Source of the DNA: an uncultured Collinsella sp.
GTDB taxonomy: Bacteria > Actinomycetota > Coriobacteriia > Coriobacteriales > Coriobacteriaceae
DNA: 49,006 bases
Direction of reading: 5' to 3'
Assembly (NCBI GenBank): GCA_902465265.1
Contig: CABQMF010000009.1
Span: 1-49,006, forward strand
Notes under the pieces: generated by a model
Databases searched by the model: none
Told to the model about the DNA's origin: nothing
What the model saw: the letters and a program-made list of their open reading frames with translations, nothing else
In this document: positions 32,803 through 40,841 of the stretch, piece after piece
Layout of the letters: each line of letters starts with the position of its first letter
How positions within the stretch are numbered: the stretch's first letter is position 1
Position numbers and translations under genes: made by a program

Positions 32803-34172
32803 TAGCGAGGCTCACCCACGACGGAGCCAGACAGATACCACGTCTTGGCGATATCAACATCAACGTCGACGATTTTACCGATGAGCTGATCGATGCTATA
32901 GCCAGCAGGAATCGGCGCATGCACCGTCTGGTTCTTAGGGCTTTTGCCAAGAAGAACAGCGTCATTCTTCTTGCTCGTGCCCTCAATGAGCGCAGGCACC
33001 ACGGTGTGAAGTTCACCCTGGTTATACTCGTGTGCCGTCGTCTCAATAACCTTGACCAGACGGTTAAAGCGCTCAAGGATAACCTCGTGCGGGGTGGGAT
33101 CATAAATCTCAGCTGCCGGGGTACCGGCGCGCTTGGAGTAAATAAACGTGTAGGCCTGAGCATAGCGCACCGTCTCGGCAAGCGAGAGCGTCTGCTCAAA
33201 GTCTTCCTCGGTCTCACCCGGGAAGCCCACGATGATGTCGGTCGAAAGCGCAATATCGGGCATACGATTACGAATACGATCGACCAAGCTCAGATAATCC
33301 TCGCGCGTGTACCGGCGATTCATCTCTTTAAGGATGCGGGTGGAACCCGACTGAACGGCCAGGTGGAGCTGCGGCATGACGGCGGGCGTCTCGGCCATAG
33401 CATCGATGGTCTCGGGCAGCAGATCTTTGGGATGCGAAGAGGTAAAGAAGATGCGCTCGACACCCGTATCGCCCACAGCGCGCAGCAGATCGGCAAAGCG
33501 CGGCTTGCCAAAGAGATCGCGACCGTAGGAGTTAACGTTTTGGCCCAGCAGCGTAATCTCGCGCACGCCCTGACGCACCAGACCTGTCACCTCGTCGACA
33601 ATCTCCTCGAAGGGACGGCTCTTCTCACGACCACGGACGTACGGCACGATGCAGTACGTGCAAAAGTTGTTGCAGCCCGTCATGATGGGCACCCAAGCGT
33701 GATACTGCGTCTCGCGATGCCACGGCATACTCATGGCGTCGGTATCCTCATGCTCATTCGTACGGATATGGCGCTTGCCATCCAAAAACGCCTCGGCGAT
33801 GAGCTCCGCCACGTGCGCAATAGAGTGGGTGCCAAAAATGACGTTGACGTTATCGACGTTGGTAAGCAAGCCCTCACCATCGCGCTGGGCGATGCAGCCG
33901 CCCACGGCGACCACGCGCTTACCCGAAGGTGAAGGAGGAAGGCTCTTGCAGGAATTGCACTGTCCATAGAGGCGCGTATCGGCAGCCTCGCGCACACAGC
34001 ACGTCATGAACACGACAATATCGGCATGCTCCGGATCGAGCGCCATAAGACAGCCATACGAATCGAGCAAACCACTCACGCGCTCGGAGTCGTGCTGGTT
34101 CATCTGGCAGCCGAATGTGCGAATAAAGTAGGTTTTACCGGCAAGAATATCGCGTACGGAACGCTGGTCCAT
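32802..34172 (-). CDS. miaB: tRNA-2-methylthio-N6-dimethylallyladenosine synthase
   Basis: 456 residues. The methylthiotransferase domain has Cys22 (GCQMNQHDSE), Cys58 and Cys93 for one 4Fe-4S cluster. The radical-SAM cluster is C-x3-C-x2-C (Cys167, Cys171, Cys174). A TRAM domain closes the protein. The GCQMN start and overlap with miaA mark it as MiaB rather than RimO. The start has TAGGATG upstream. 34173-34237 holds no further element that I can see. Confidence 0.96.
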   Translation of the reverse strand: MDQRSVRDILAGKTYFIRTFGCQMNQHDSERVSGLLDSYGCLMALDPEHADIVVFMTCCVREAADTRLYGQCNSCKSLPPSPSGKRVVAVGGCIAQRDGEGLLTNVDNVNVIFGTHSIAHVAELIAEAFLDGKRHIRTNEHEDTDAMSMPWHRETQYHAWVPIMTGCNNFCTYCIVPYVRGREKSRPFEEIVDEVTGLVRQGVREITLLGQNVNSYGRDLFGKPRFADLLRAVGDTGVERIFFTSSHPKDLLPETIDAMAETPAVMPQLHLAVQSGSTRILKEMNRRYTREDYLSLVDRIRNRMPDIALSTDIIVGFPGETEEDFEQTLSLAETVRYAQAYTFIYSKRAGTPAAEIYDPTPHEVILERFNRLVKVIETTAHEYNQGELHTVVPALIEGTSKKNDAVLLGKSPKNQTVHAPIPAGYSIDQLIGKIVDVDVDIAKTWYLSGSVVGEPR

Positions 34173-34237
34173 GAGCTTACATCCTAACGATGGTGTCGAC
34201 GGGGCGCATAGGTGTTACAAGCGTGCAAATGGCTCGT

Positions 34238-34555
34238 TTACGCAACAGGCTTAACGTCGTCCATGACGACGTTATCCAAGGCAGCCCGATTAATCTGGTG
34301 AACGTAGATAGAGAGACGGATTGCCGTGCGCGACTCCCCGTTAATGAGGATGTCGGAGAACACCGGCGCGCAGGAGACATCAAAGCCGGTCGGAATCAGA
34401 AAGCCGCGCGCAATGGCGACGGCCTTGATGGCCTGGTTGACGGCACCGGCGCCGACGCACTGAATGTTGACGGGAACGCCATCTTTGACCATGCCGGCAA
34501 TGGCGCCGGCAACGGACGCGGGCGATGATTTGCTTGATACCTTCAGGCAATCCAT
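34238..34555 (-). CDS. spoVS: stage V sporulation protein S homologue
   Basis: 105 residues from ATG 34555 (GGAGTT upstream); the longer frame to 34594 lacks a ribosome-binding site. LKVSSKSSPASVAGAIAG (4-21) and GAGAVNQAIKAVAIARGF (about 35-52) are close to the SpoVS/Alba-fold family. About 18 residues are added at the C-terminus relative to the 86-residue Bacillus protein. SpoVS occurs in many non-spore-formers, and no sporulation genes are near. The rny - spoVS - miaB order resembles Bacillus. Confidence 0.92.
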   Translation of the reverse strand: MDCLKVSSKSSPASVAGAIAGMVKDGVPVNIQCVGAGAVNQAIKAVAIARGFLIPTGFDVSCAPVFSDILINGESRTAIRLSIYVHQINRAALDNVVMDDVKPVA

Positions 34556-34605
34556 GAAGAAACTCCTGCGTTTAAAAGTACGTTTTAACTGCAATAACTG
34601 TATCG

Positions 34606-34623
34606 TACCGAGCGGACTCGGTA
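34606..34623. repeat. small perfect hairpin between the GHKL ATPase gene and spoVS
   Basis: A seven-bp stem TACCGAG/CTCGGTA with a 4-nt loop. No T-run follows, so a termination role is doubtful; it may be an mRNA processing or stability element. Confidence 0.4.
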
Positions 34624-34629
34624 AAGATG

Positions 34630-35715
34630 CTATTCCTCTTTGGCAAGATCAAACGTCACGGTGATACGATCACGTGAAACGCGAATCTTAGGGTCGCCGC
34701 ACAGATTGAGGTAATACCGAGCAGCGAGGTCGTTAAAGTCACGCTCAACCGCACGCGAAAACTGTGCCATATCATCCTTGGCGATGCGAAGCCCTCGACG
34801 GTCCTTGGCAAGATCGACGGGGGCCGGCGCATGAGAGGTGGAATCGCGCTCGCGCAGCAGACGTGCAGTAACGCCGCGAACGGGCTTAATCTGTCCCGAC
34901 AGAATACGATGGGCAGTGCGCTCGGACATCTCGAGACCCAGCCCGGAGCAGATCCGAATAAAGTCCTCGGCATCCGAGGCAAGGCCCAAGCGATCGATAA
35001 CTGGAAGCTCGCACTCGTCGTCGATAAAGAGCAGGCGCGACGTATCGAGTCGGCTCGAAGCCTGAGCGTACAGGGTCGCAGCGATCTCGGACGGAGAGCC
35101 CAGATACACATCGCAGCAACGCAGCTCCTCAAGGGCAAACTCACACGCAGCACGAATGATGTTGTGAGGGCCACGAGCGCATACATAGCGGCCGTCTTCA
35201 TCTTTAACCGCCTGAGGCCAGCTCGACTGGTCGGCTCGCTCACCCAAACGATCGGTGGCAACGCACACCTTAAACGCGGAACCCAAATCGACGCCCGATG
35301 TAACAACGCGTGCCTCATCCGTGTTCTGCTTAATAGAGAACAGCGCCATACCACGACCGTGAACACCCCAGCGGTCCATTTTCATGCTCTCGAGCTTGGA
35401 GGTGACACGGGCATCGAAGATACGCTCCTGCATATCCTGTGGCACACCCGAACCGTTATCCAGGAAGAGGAGGGTGCGAACACCCTCCTCCTTGGTTGTG
35501 GCGAGATAGACCTTATCGGCTCCGGCATCACGAGCATTGCGCAGCATCTCGATGACAATGTCCTCTACATGCTGAATGTCATGCTTGGCCTGACGGCGCT
35601 CGGCCTCCGAAACGCGGAGGCGGACATACCCCTCGCCAAGGTTTTCCTCGACGCGAAGGTTGCCCTCCCCCGACATCGACGCGATAAATGAGATGAGCTC
35701 GTTCGTGTCGTTCAT
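34630..35715 (-). CDS. GHKL-fold ATPase of unknown function
   Basis: 361 residues from ATG 35715, 1 nt after the rny stop; an in-frame start at 35739 would overlap rny. The ATP site is clear: N-box EMLRNARDAGA (56-66, Glu56, Asn60), G1 DNGSGVP (86-92) and G2 GVHGRGMAL (117-125). TSKL (105-108) before G2, and FSIK after it, recall MutL and Hsp90-type GHKL proteins more than histidine kinases. No phospho-acceptor His domain, receiver, membrane segment or MutL endonuclease motif is visible. The C-terminal 200 residues match nothing I know. Position between RNase Y and SpoVS suggests a role in RNA or nucleoid biology, which is inference. Confidence 0.82.
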   Translation of the reverse strand: MNDTNELISFIASMSGEGNLRVEENLGEGYVRLRVSEAERRQAKHDIQHVEDIVIEMLRNARDAGADKVYLATTKEEGVRTLLFLDNGSGVPQDMQERIFDARVTSKLESMKMDRWGVHGRGMALFSIKQNTDEARVVTSGVDLGSAFKVCVATDRLGERADQSSWPQAVKDEDGRYVCARGPHNIIRAACEFALEELRCCDVYLGSPSEIAATLYAQASSRLDTSRLLFIDDECELPVIDRLGLASDAEDFIRICSGLGLEMSERTAHRILSGQIKPVRGVTARLLRERDSTSHAPAPVDLAKDRRGLRIAKDDMAQFSRAVERDFNDLAARYYLNLCGDPKIRVSRDRITVTFDLAKEE

Positions 35716-35716
35716 G

Positions 35717-37270
35717 TTATTTAGCGATATCGACGGCACGGCTCTCGCGAATCACGACAACGCGCACCTGACCGGGATACTCCATCTCTTCCTCGATCTG
35801 ATGGGCGATATCGTGTGCAAGCACCGTGGACTGGGCATCGGAGATCTTGTCCGGCTGGACCATGACATGAACCTCGCGACCGGCCTGCATGGCATAGGTA
35901 CGCTCGACGCCGTCGTGAGAATTGGCAATCTCCTCGAGCTTCTCAAGGCGCTTGATGTAGTTCTCGGCCGACTCGCGGCGGGCACCAGGACGAGAAGCGG
36001 AAACGGCATCGGCAGCCTGGACCAGAACGTCGAGCACCGTGTTGGGGTCGACATCGGCATGATGGGCCTCGATCGCGTGGACGATGTCGGGCTTCTCGCC
36101 ATAACGGCGGGCAAGCTCGGCGCCAATCACAGCATGCGGGCCCTCAACGTCGTGGTCGATGGCCTTGCCCAGGTCGTGCAGAAGACCGGCGCGCTTGGCG
36201 GTCACAACATCCAGACCAAGCTCGGAGGCCATAACGCCGCACAGGTCGGAGACCTCAAGCGAGTGCTGCAGAACGTTCTGACCAAACGAGGTGCGGTAGC
36301 GCAATGCACCCAGGGTCTTGACGATCTCGGGATGCAGGTCGTGGATACCGGTATCGAAGGCGGCCTGCTCGCCGGCCTCGCGCACACGCTGCTGAACCAA
36401 ATCGGCGGCCTTGTGATACATCTCCTCGATGCGGGCGGGGTGAATACGGCCGTCGGCGATGAGGTTCTCGAGAGCGACGCGGGCAGTCTCGCGACGGACG
36501 GGATCGAAGCTCGAGAGCACTACCGTCTCGGGCGTGTCGTCGATCACGAGGTTGACGCCGGACACCTGCTCGAAGGTTCGGATGTTGCGGCCCTCACGGC
36601 CGATGATGCGGCCCTTCAGGTCGTCAGAAGGAATATGCACGGAAGTAACGGTGACCTCGGCGGTGTGATCGGCGGCACAGCGCTGAATCGCCAGGGACAG
36701 AATCTCCTGGGCGGTCTTGTGGCACTCCGCGCGAACCTGCTGCTCGGACTCGCGAATGATGGTGGCTGCCTCATGCGTGACCTCGCCACGCACCTTGTCG
36801 AGCAACTCCTTATGGGCATCCTCGCGGGTAAGGTCGGCGATACGCTCGAGCTCGGAGGTCTGCTTGGCACAAAGCTCCTCAAGCTCACGGGAGCGCTTCT
36901 CGACTTGGCCGGCCTGGCTGGACAGCTGATGCTCGCGCTTATCGAGGGCATCGTTACGGCGATCGAGGGACTCCTCGCGCTGCATCACGCGATTCTCGAG
37001 CGTACGAATCTCGCTCTTACGCTGCTTGTCCTCGGCCTCGGCAGCCTGCTTATTCTTGATGATCTCTTCCTTGGCCTCAAGCAGAGCCTCTTTTTTGAGG
37101 GTATCGGCCTGACGCTTTGCATCACCGATCAGGGACTCAGCCTGTGCATGTGCCGATTGAATCTTTTCATCGGCCTCGTGAAGACTACCCTGCTTGGCGG
37201 TGCGCATGTAGGCAATGGCGACGACGGCACCCACAAGGATGCCAACGAGCGCTGCTGCAAAGATGGGCAT
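35717..37270 (-). CDS. rny: ribonuclease Y
   Basis: 517 residues from ATG 37270, with AGGAG 5 nt upstream. GTG 37276 overlaps that site. An N-terminal membrane helix (about 3-22) anchors a long coiled coil (about 30-195). The KH domain contains IIGREGRNIRTFE, and the HD domain has LLHDLGKAID with the catalytic His-Asp pair. It starts decay of many mRNAs at the membrane. It has its own promoter and a long, structured leader. Confidence 0.95.
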   Translation of the reverse strand: MPIFAAALVGILVGAVVAIAYMRTAKQGSLHEADEKIQSAHAQAESLIGDAKRQADTLKKEALLEAKEEIIKNKQAAEAEDKQRKSEIRTLENRVMQREESLDRRNDALDKREHQLSSQAGQVEKRSRELEELCAKQTSELERIADLTREDAHKELLDKVRGEVTHEAATIIRESEQQVRAECHKTAQEILSLAIQRCAADHTAEVTVTSVHIPSDDLKGRIIGREGRNIRTFEQVSGVNLVIDDTPETVVLSSFDPVRRETARVALENLIADGRIHPARIEEMYHKAADLVQQRVREAGEQAAFDTGIHDLHPEIVKTLGALRYRTSFGQNVLQHSLEVSDLCGVMASELGLDVVTAKRAGLLHDLGKAIDHDVEGPHAVIGAELARRYGEKPDIVHAIEAHHADVDPNTVLDVLVQAADAVSASRPGARRESAENYIKRLEKLEEIANSHDGVERTYAMQAGREVHVMVQPDKISDAQSTVLAHDIAHQIEEEMEYPGQVRVVVIRESRAVDIAK

Positions 37271-37305
37271 GCTCACTCCTTTTTATGGATTCGTTACATA
37301 ACAAA

Positions 37306-37331
37306 GCGAACCGTCCTTACGAACGGCTCGC
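37306..37331 (-). terminator. hairpin in the rny leader, possible attenuator
   Basis: A nine-pair stem (37306-37314 with 37323-37331, one G-U in the RNA) is followed on the minus strand by TTTGTTATG, 36 nt before the rny start. It could reduce or time rny transcription. The T-run is weak. Confidence 0.45.
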
Positions 37332-37436
37332 GACATTTGAGTAATATGGGCGCAGCTTATGCGGGTCGGATACAGAGAAACATATAAACAAACTCATCAA
37401 AGATGAGCACATATCACAAAGCAAATGACGATATTT

Positions 37437-37465
37437 ATCGTACGTTGAACGGCAGCAACTGTCAA
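37437..37465 (-). promoter_or_regulatory. promoter of rny
   Basis: TTGACA (37465-37460 on the minus strand), a 17-nt spacer and TACGAT (37442-37437). The leader is about 160 nt. recX ends 64 nt upstream of it with no obvious terminator. Confidence 0.75.
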
Positions 37466-37528
37466 ATAAACCAACCCGGCGCGGGGGCAAGTAAACGGTG
37501 AACGGTCAAAACGGACGATGGTCGGCCC

Positions 37529-38221
37529 CTAAACGGCGCATTCCTCGTTTTCGGCATCGATACGGGCTTTGGCGGCATCGGCGGCGATGTGATACGAAAA
37601 ACCCTTGCCCATTAAAAAACGAACGAGCTTCTCAAAGCCGCGTGTTTCAGGAACGCGGCGCTTGGAAAGCAGCGCGGAAGCACGCTCCAAGTCGTCTTCG
37701 GCAGCAAAATACTGTTCCGGATATCCGGGAATGTCCTCGAGGGTCACATGGCGACGCTTAAGCTCGGTCTCGATCTTGCGCTGCCCCCATCCACGGCGCT
37801 TTCGCTCCTCGATAAAATAGGCGCAAAAGCGATTCTCATCCAAAAATCGGTACTCGGTGGCACGAGAAACGGCGAAATCAATTGCCGGCTGACGAAAACC
37901 ATAGCAAGCAAGCTTATCGCGCACTTCGCCCGTTGCATGATCGCGGCGCGAAAGCATCTCGGTCACCATGGTGAGGGCGCATTTACGCTCAATAAGCTCA
38001 ACGGACTCACGAAAAGCATCCCAGTCACAGGGCAACTCGGGGCGGTTTTTAACGTACAGACGCGCCACGCGTGTGGGAATCCAGATACTGCGTTGAAAGC
38101 CGCCCTCAAGATCGCAATCGATATGCGCACGGGGCTTTTTGGAAGCGTAGCCGGTCGAGAACGAGGAGGGCGCCTTCTTATCGGGAAAAACGACCGTAGC
38201 CTCGGTCACGGTATACGACAT
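37529..38221 (-). CDS. recX: RecX-family regulatory protein
   Basis: 230 residues of mainly helical, charged sequence. Three-helix repeats include LSRRDHATGEVRDKLACYGF (about 89-108) and FCAYFIEERKRRGWGQRKIETELKRRHV (about 131-158). RecX binds inside RecA filaments and limits their growth. The N-terminal 70 residues are an extra, less conserved region. It starts 11 nt after recA, the usual pairing, so it shares the SOS promoter. Confidence 0.9.
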   Translation of the reverse strand: MSYTVTEATVVFPDKKAPSSFSTGYASKKPRAHIDCDLEGGFQRSIWIPTRVARLYVKNRPELPCDWDAFRESVELIERKCALTMVTEMLSRRDHATGEVRDKLACYGFRQPAIDFAVSRATEYRFLDENRFCAYFIEERKRRGWGQRKIETELKRRHVTLEDIPGYPEQYFAAEDDLERASALLSKRRVPETRGFEKLVRFLMGKGFSYHIAADAAKARIDAENEECAV

Positions 38222-38232
38222 GGCAGCAACCG

Positions 38233-39393
38233 CTACTCATCGTCGTCGAGCATTGCGGAGCCATCGATGGCGTAGAGTTCGTCAAACCCATCATTTGCCG
38301 GATGCTCCCCCAGTGTCTGGTCAGTAAGCTCAACCTCGGAGGGTGCATCGTCGTCATACTCAAGACCGCAGGCAAGACGAACCTTATGCTCGATTTCGTC
38401 GGCGCAATCGGGGTGCTCGCGCAAGAACGTCTTAGCTGCTTCGCGGCCGTTGCCGAGCTTATCATCGCCGTACGCAAACCACGAGCCCGTCTTTTTACAG
38501 ATGTCGTATTCGACAGCCATATCCAGAATCGAGCCCTCCTTGGAGATGCCCGTCCCGTACATGATGTCGAACTCGGCCGAGCGGAACGGAGCAGCCACCT
38601 TGTTCTTGACCACCTTGGCGCGCACGCGGTTACCAATGACCTCGTCCTTGAGCTTAATGCTGTCGATGCGACGGATGTCGATACGCACGGAAGAGAAGAA
38701 CTTAAGCGCACGGCCGCCCGTCGTGGTCTCGGGGTTGCCGAACATCACGCCAATCTTTTCGCGCAGCTGATTAATGAAGATGCACGTCGTATTGGACTTA
38801 GAGAGCGAGCCGGCGAGCTTGCGGAGCGCCTGGCTCATCAGACGCGCCTGCAGGCCAACCGTGGTATCGCCGATTTCGCCCTCGATCTCGGCACGCGGGG
38901 TGAGCGCGGCGACAGAGTCGACGACGATAGCATCGATAGCGCCGGAGCGCACGAGCATGTCAACGATCTCGAGTGCCTGCTCACCCGTATCGGGCTGGGA
39001 AATGAGCACCTCGTCGATATCTACTCCAATGCGTGCGGCATAGGTGGGGTCGAGCGCATGCTCGGCATCGATAAACGCCACAACGCCACCCATGGCCTGC
39101 GCCTCGGCCAAGATCTCGAGCGACAGCGTGGTCTTACCGGAGGACTCGGGGCCGTAAATCTCGACGATGCGACCACGCGGCACGCCACCGATGCCCAAAG
39201 CGGCATCGAGCGACAGGGCGCCGGTGGGAATGGCCTCGACCTCGAGTTCGGGGCCACCGTCGCCATACCTCATAATGGAGCCCTGACCGAACTTCTTCTC
39301 GATCTCGGCCTTGGTGGTGGCGATCATCTTGTCGCGCTCTTTACCCGTCGTACGTGCATGGACGGTACGTACAGGACCTGAATTCTTGGCCAT
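38233..39393 (-). CDS. recA: recombinase RecA
   Basis: 386 residues from ATG 39393, which has GAGGAGG 8 nt upstream. The ATG at 39414 lies before that site and is rejected. Walker A GPESSGKTT (81-89), the IDAEHALDP segment, loop L1 and L2 residues (TTVGLQARLMSQALRKL; NQLREKIGVMFGNPETTTGG) are all present. The C-terminal 50 residues are acidic. It drives strand exchange and LexA cleavage. Confidence 0.98.
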   Translation of the reverse strand: MAKNSGPVRTVHARTTGKERDKMIATTKAEIEKKFGQGSIMRYGDGGPELEVEAIPTGALSLDAALGIGGVPRGRIVEIYGPESSGKTTLSLEILAEAQAMGGVVAFIDAEHALDPTYAARIGVDIDEVLISQPDTGEQALEIVDMLVRSGAIDAIVVDSVAALTPRAEIEGEIGDTTVGLQARLMSQALRKLAGSLSKSNTTCIFINQLREKIGVMFGNPETTTGGRALKFFSSVRIDIRRIDSIKLKDEVIGNRVRAKVVKNKVAAPFRSAEFDIMYGTGISKEGSILDMAVEYDICKKTGSWFAYGDDKLGNGREAAKTFLREHPDCADEIEHKVRLACGLEYDDDAPSEVELTDQTLGEHPANDGFDELYAIDGSAMLDDDE

Positions 39394-39423
39394 GGAAAGC
39401 CCTCCTCTTAACAACCTGCATCG

Positions 39424-39452
39424 ATAATAAACGAACGGCTGTTCGTGGTCAA
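39424..39452 (-). promoter_or_regulatory. recA promoter
   Basis: TTGACC (39452-39447 on the minus strand), a 17-nt spacer and TATTAT (39429-39424). A LexA box fills most of the spacer. Confidence 0.85.
39432..39445. promoter_or_regulatory. LexA box in the recA promoter (CGAACGGCTGTTCG)
   Basis: A perfect CGAAC-N4-GTTCG lying between -35 and -10. This is the best match to the Gram-positive SOS consensus in the window. Confidence 0.92.
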
Positions 39453-39494
39453 CCGTACGGATACATCATATGCAGGCCATCATTCCAAAACCCA

Positions 39495-39522
39495 ACCAAA
39501 CGCCGACCAAAAGCTAACCAAA
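39495..39522. repeat. three ACCAAA repeats at 11-bp spacing upstream of recA
   Basis: ACCAAA occurs at 39495, 39506 and 39517, in phase with the helix, 43-70 bp upstream of the recA -35. A related ACCAAT follows at 39540. No function is known to me. Confidence 0.45.
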
Positions 39523-39620
39523 TGCTTGACCGCAGAGAAACCAATAGGAACAAATCAGGAAAGAAAAGGCCTACGACCAGCACATATTCCAAAAACGTAA
39601 GAGGTCCCCATCTCCACAAT

Positions 39621-39642
39621 TAAGGGGCCCGAAAGCCCCTTA
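39621..39642 (-). terminator. terminator after pncC
   Basis: A perfect 8-bp stem TAAGGGGC/GCCCCTTA with a 6-nt loop lies 9 nt past the pncC stop on the minus strand. It has only a short T-stretch (ATTG). Confidence 0.6.
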
Positions 39643-39650
39643 CAACACGC

Positions 39651-40181
39651 CTATTCCATAGAGTCGAGAATGCGGGCCATGCGTCCCAGTGCCTCCGTGA
39701 CCGCATGGGCACGAACACACGAACGATCTCCCTCGTAGCAGCAACGCATGGAATCCACGACGGTCATTCCTCCATCGGCCGGACGATACGCCCAGCCGAT
39801 ATAGAACGTTCCAGCAGGATCGTGCTCGGTGCCCCCGCCGGGACCGGCATATCCCGTTGCACTCACGGCGATATCACACCGGTACAGCTCCAACGAGCCG
39901 GCAGCCATCTCGCGAGCCGTCTGATACGAAACCGCGGTATAGCGATCGAGCGTTTCTTGCTCAACACCCAGCACGCGATGCTTAATCTCGTCGCAGTACG
40001 TCACCGCACCGCCGCGCAGCACCGCCGAGGCACCGGGAATATCGGCAATTGTCGAGGCAATCATACCCGCGGTCAACGACTCAGCCGTCGATACCGTCAC
40101 GCCCAATGCGCCCGCACGCTCGACAATAGCGCGCGCCAGCCCCTCATTGTGCGTGACAATCTGTTCAAAAGAGTCCGTCAT
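39651..40181 (-). CDS. pncC: nicotinamide-nucleotide amidohydrolase (CinA C-terminal type)
   Basis: 176 residues. VSTAESLTAGMIASTIADIPGAS (about 30-52) and SATGYAGPGGG (about 107-117) are the CinA-C/PncC signatures; the serine in AESLTAG is the likely nucleophile. It recycles NMN to nicotinate mononucleotide. The N-terminal CinA domain is absent. The pgsA - pncC - recA order is common in Gram-positive bacteria. Confidence 0.92.
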   Translation of the reverse strand: MTDSFEQIVTHNEGLARAIVERAGALGVTVSTAESLTAGMIASTIADIPGASAVLRGGAVTYCDEIKHRVLGVEQETLDRYTAVSYQTAREMAAGSLELYRCDIAVSATGYAGPGGGTEHDPAGTFYIGWAYRPADGGMTVVDSMRCCYEGDRSCVRAHAVTEALGRMARILDSME

Positions 40182-40193
40182 ACCTACCAGGAC

Positions 40194-40832
40194 CTAGACC
40201 GAAAAGACAATCTTGCGGCAGTTCCAGAAGTACTGAGCGCCCGAAATAACGGTTAGGATGACAGCGATGACGTACAGGAAGCGCGACACCGAGTAGATAC
40301 CGAGCGTCAGCGTCGCCGGGCCAAGGTGAAGGCCCGCCATCGCAAAGACACACAGGTAGCCACAGATGGAGACCATCGTGGTCGCCGTCTTATACTTGCC
40401 GAGCTTGTCAGCCGCGATGACCACGCCGGCAGCGCTCGCGACCATGCGAAGGGCGCTTACCAGCAACTCGCGGAACAAGATGATGAACACGGACCACACG
40501 GAAACCGCGCCAAAGTCCAAAAACAGGAGCAGGGCCGAGAACACCAGCAGCTTATCGGCGATGGGGTCCAAGAACTTGCCGAAGTCGGTGATCTCGTTGC
40601 GCGAACGCGCCAGATACCCATCGACCTTATCGGTGCACGACAAGATGACGTACAGAATAAACGCAGCGGCGGCAAGCGGGCCGTCAAAGGTGCTCCAATC
40701 TGTACCTGCAACGGTCGTATGCGACAGGGCAGAAACGATCATAAAGACCGGAATAAAGACGATGCGCACGCACGTCACGATGTTGGCGGGCGTCCAGACA
40801 CTCGTCAGTTCCTTATTGCTCTCGTTAGCCAC
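40194..40832 (-). CDS. pgsA: CDP-diacylglycerol-glycerol-3-phosphate 3-phosphatidyltransferase
   Basis: 212 residues, starting with GTG behind GGAGAG. Motif D-x2-D-G-x2-A-R-x8-G-x3-D-x3-D is complete in the segment DKVDGYLARS to LDPIADK (about 63-88). The DPIADK ending is the PgsA form. Four or more membrane helices follow. It commits CDP-diacylglycerol to phosphatidylglycerol. It is the second CDP-alcohol enzyme here (see 19185). It lies 9 nt after rimO. Confidence 0.93.
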   Translation of the reverse strand: MANESNKELTSVWTPANIVTCVRIVFIPVFMIVSALSHTTVAGTDWSTFDGPLAAAAFILYVILSCTDKVDGYLARSRNEITDFGKFLDPIADKLLVFSALLLFLDFGAVSVWSVFIILFRELLVSALRMVASAAGVVIAADKLGKYKTATTMVSICGYLCVFAMAGLHLGPATLTLGIYSVSRFLYVIAVILTVISGAQYFWNCRKIVFSV

Positions 40833-40841
40833 GACGCTCTC

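Noticed and set aside
34238..34555. SpoVS as a sign of a spore-forming organism
   Set aside because: SpoVS is widespread in non-sporulating bacteria, and no other sporulation gene is in the window.
34630..35715. Calling the GHKL protein MutL or a histidine kinase
   Set aside because: There is no DQHA-x2-E-x4-E endonuclease motif, no dimerisation/His-phosphotransfer domain and no sensor region. Only the ATP site is shared.
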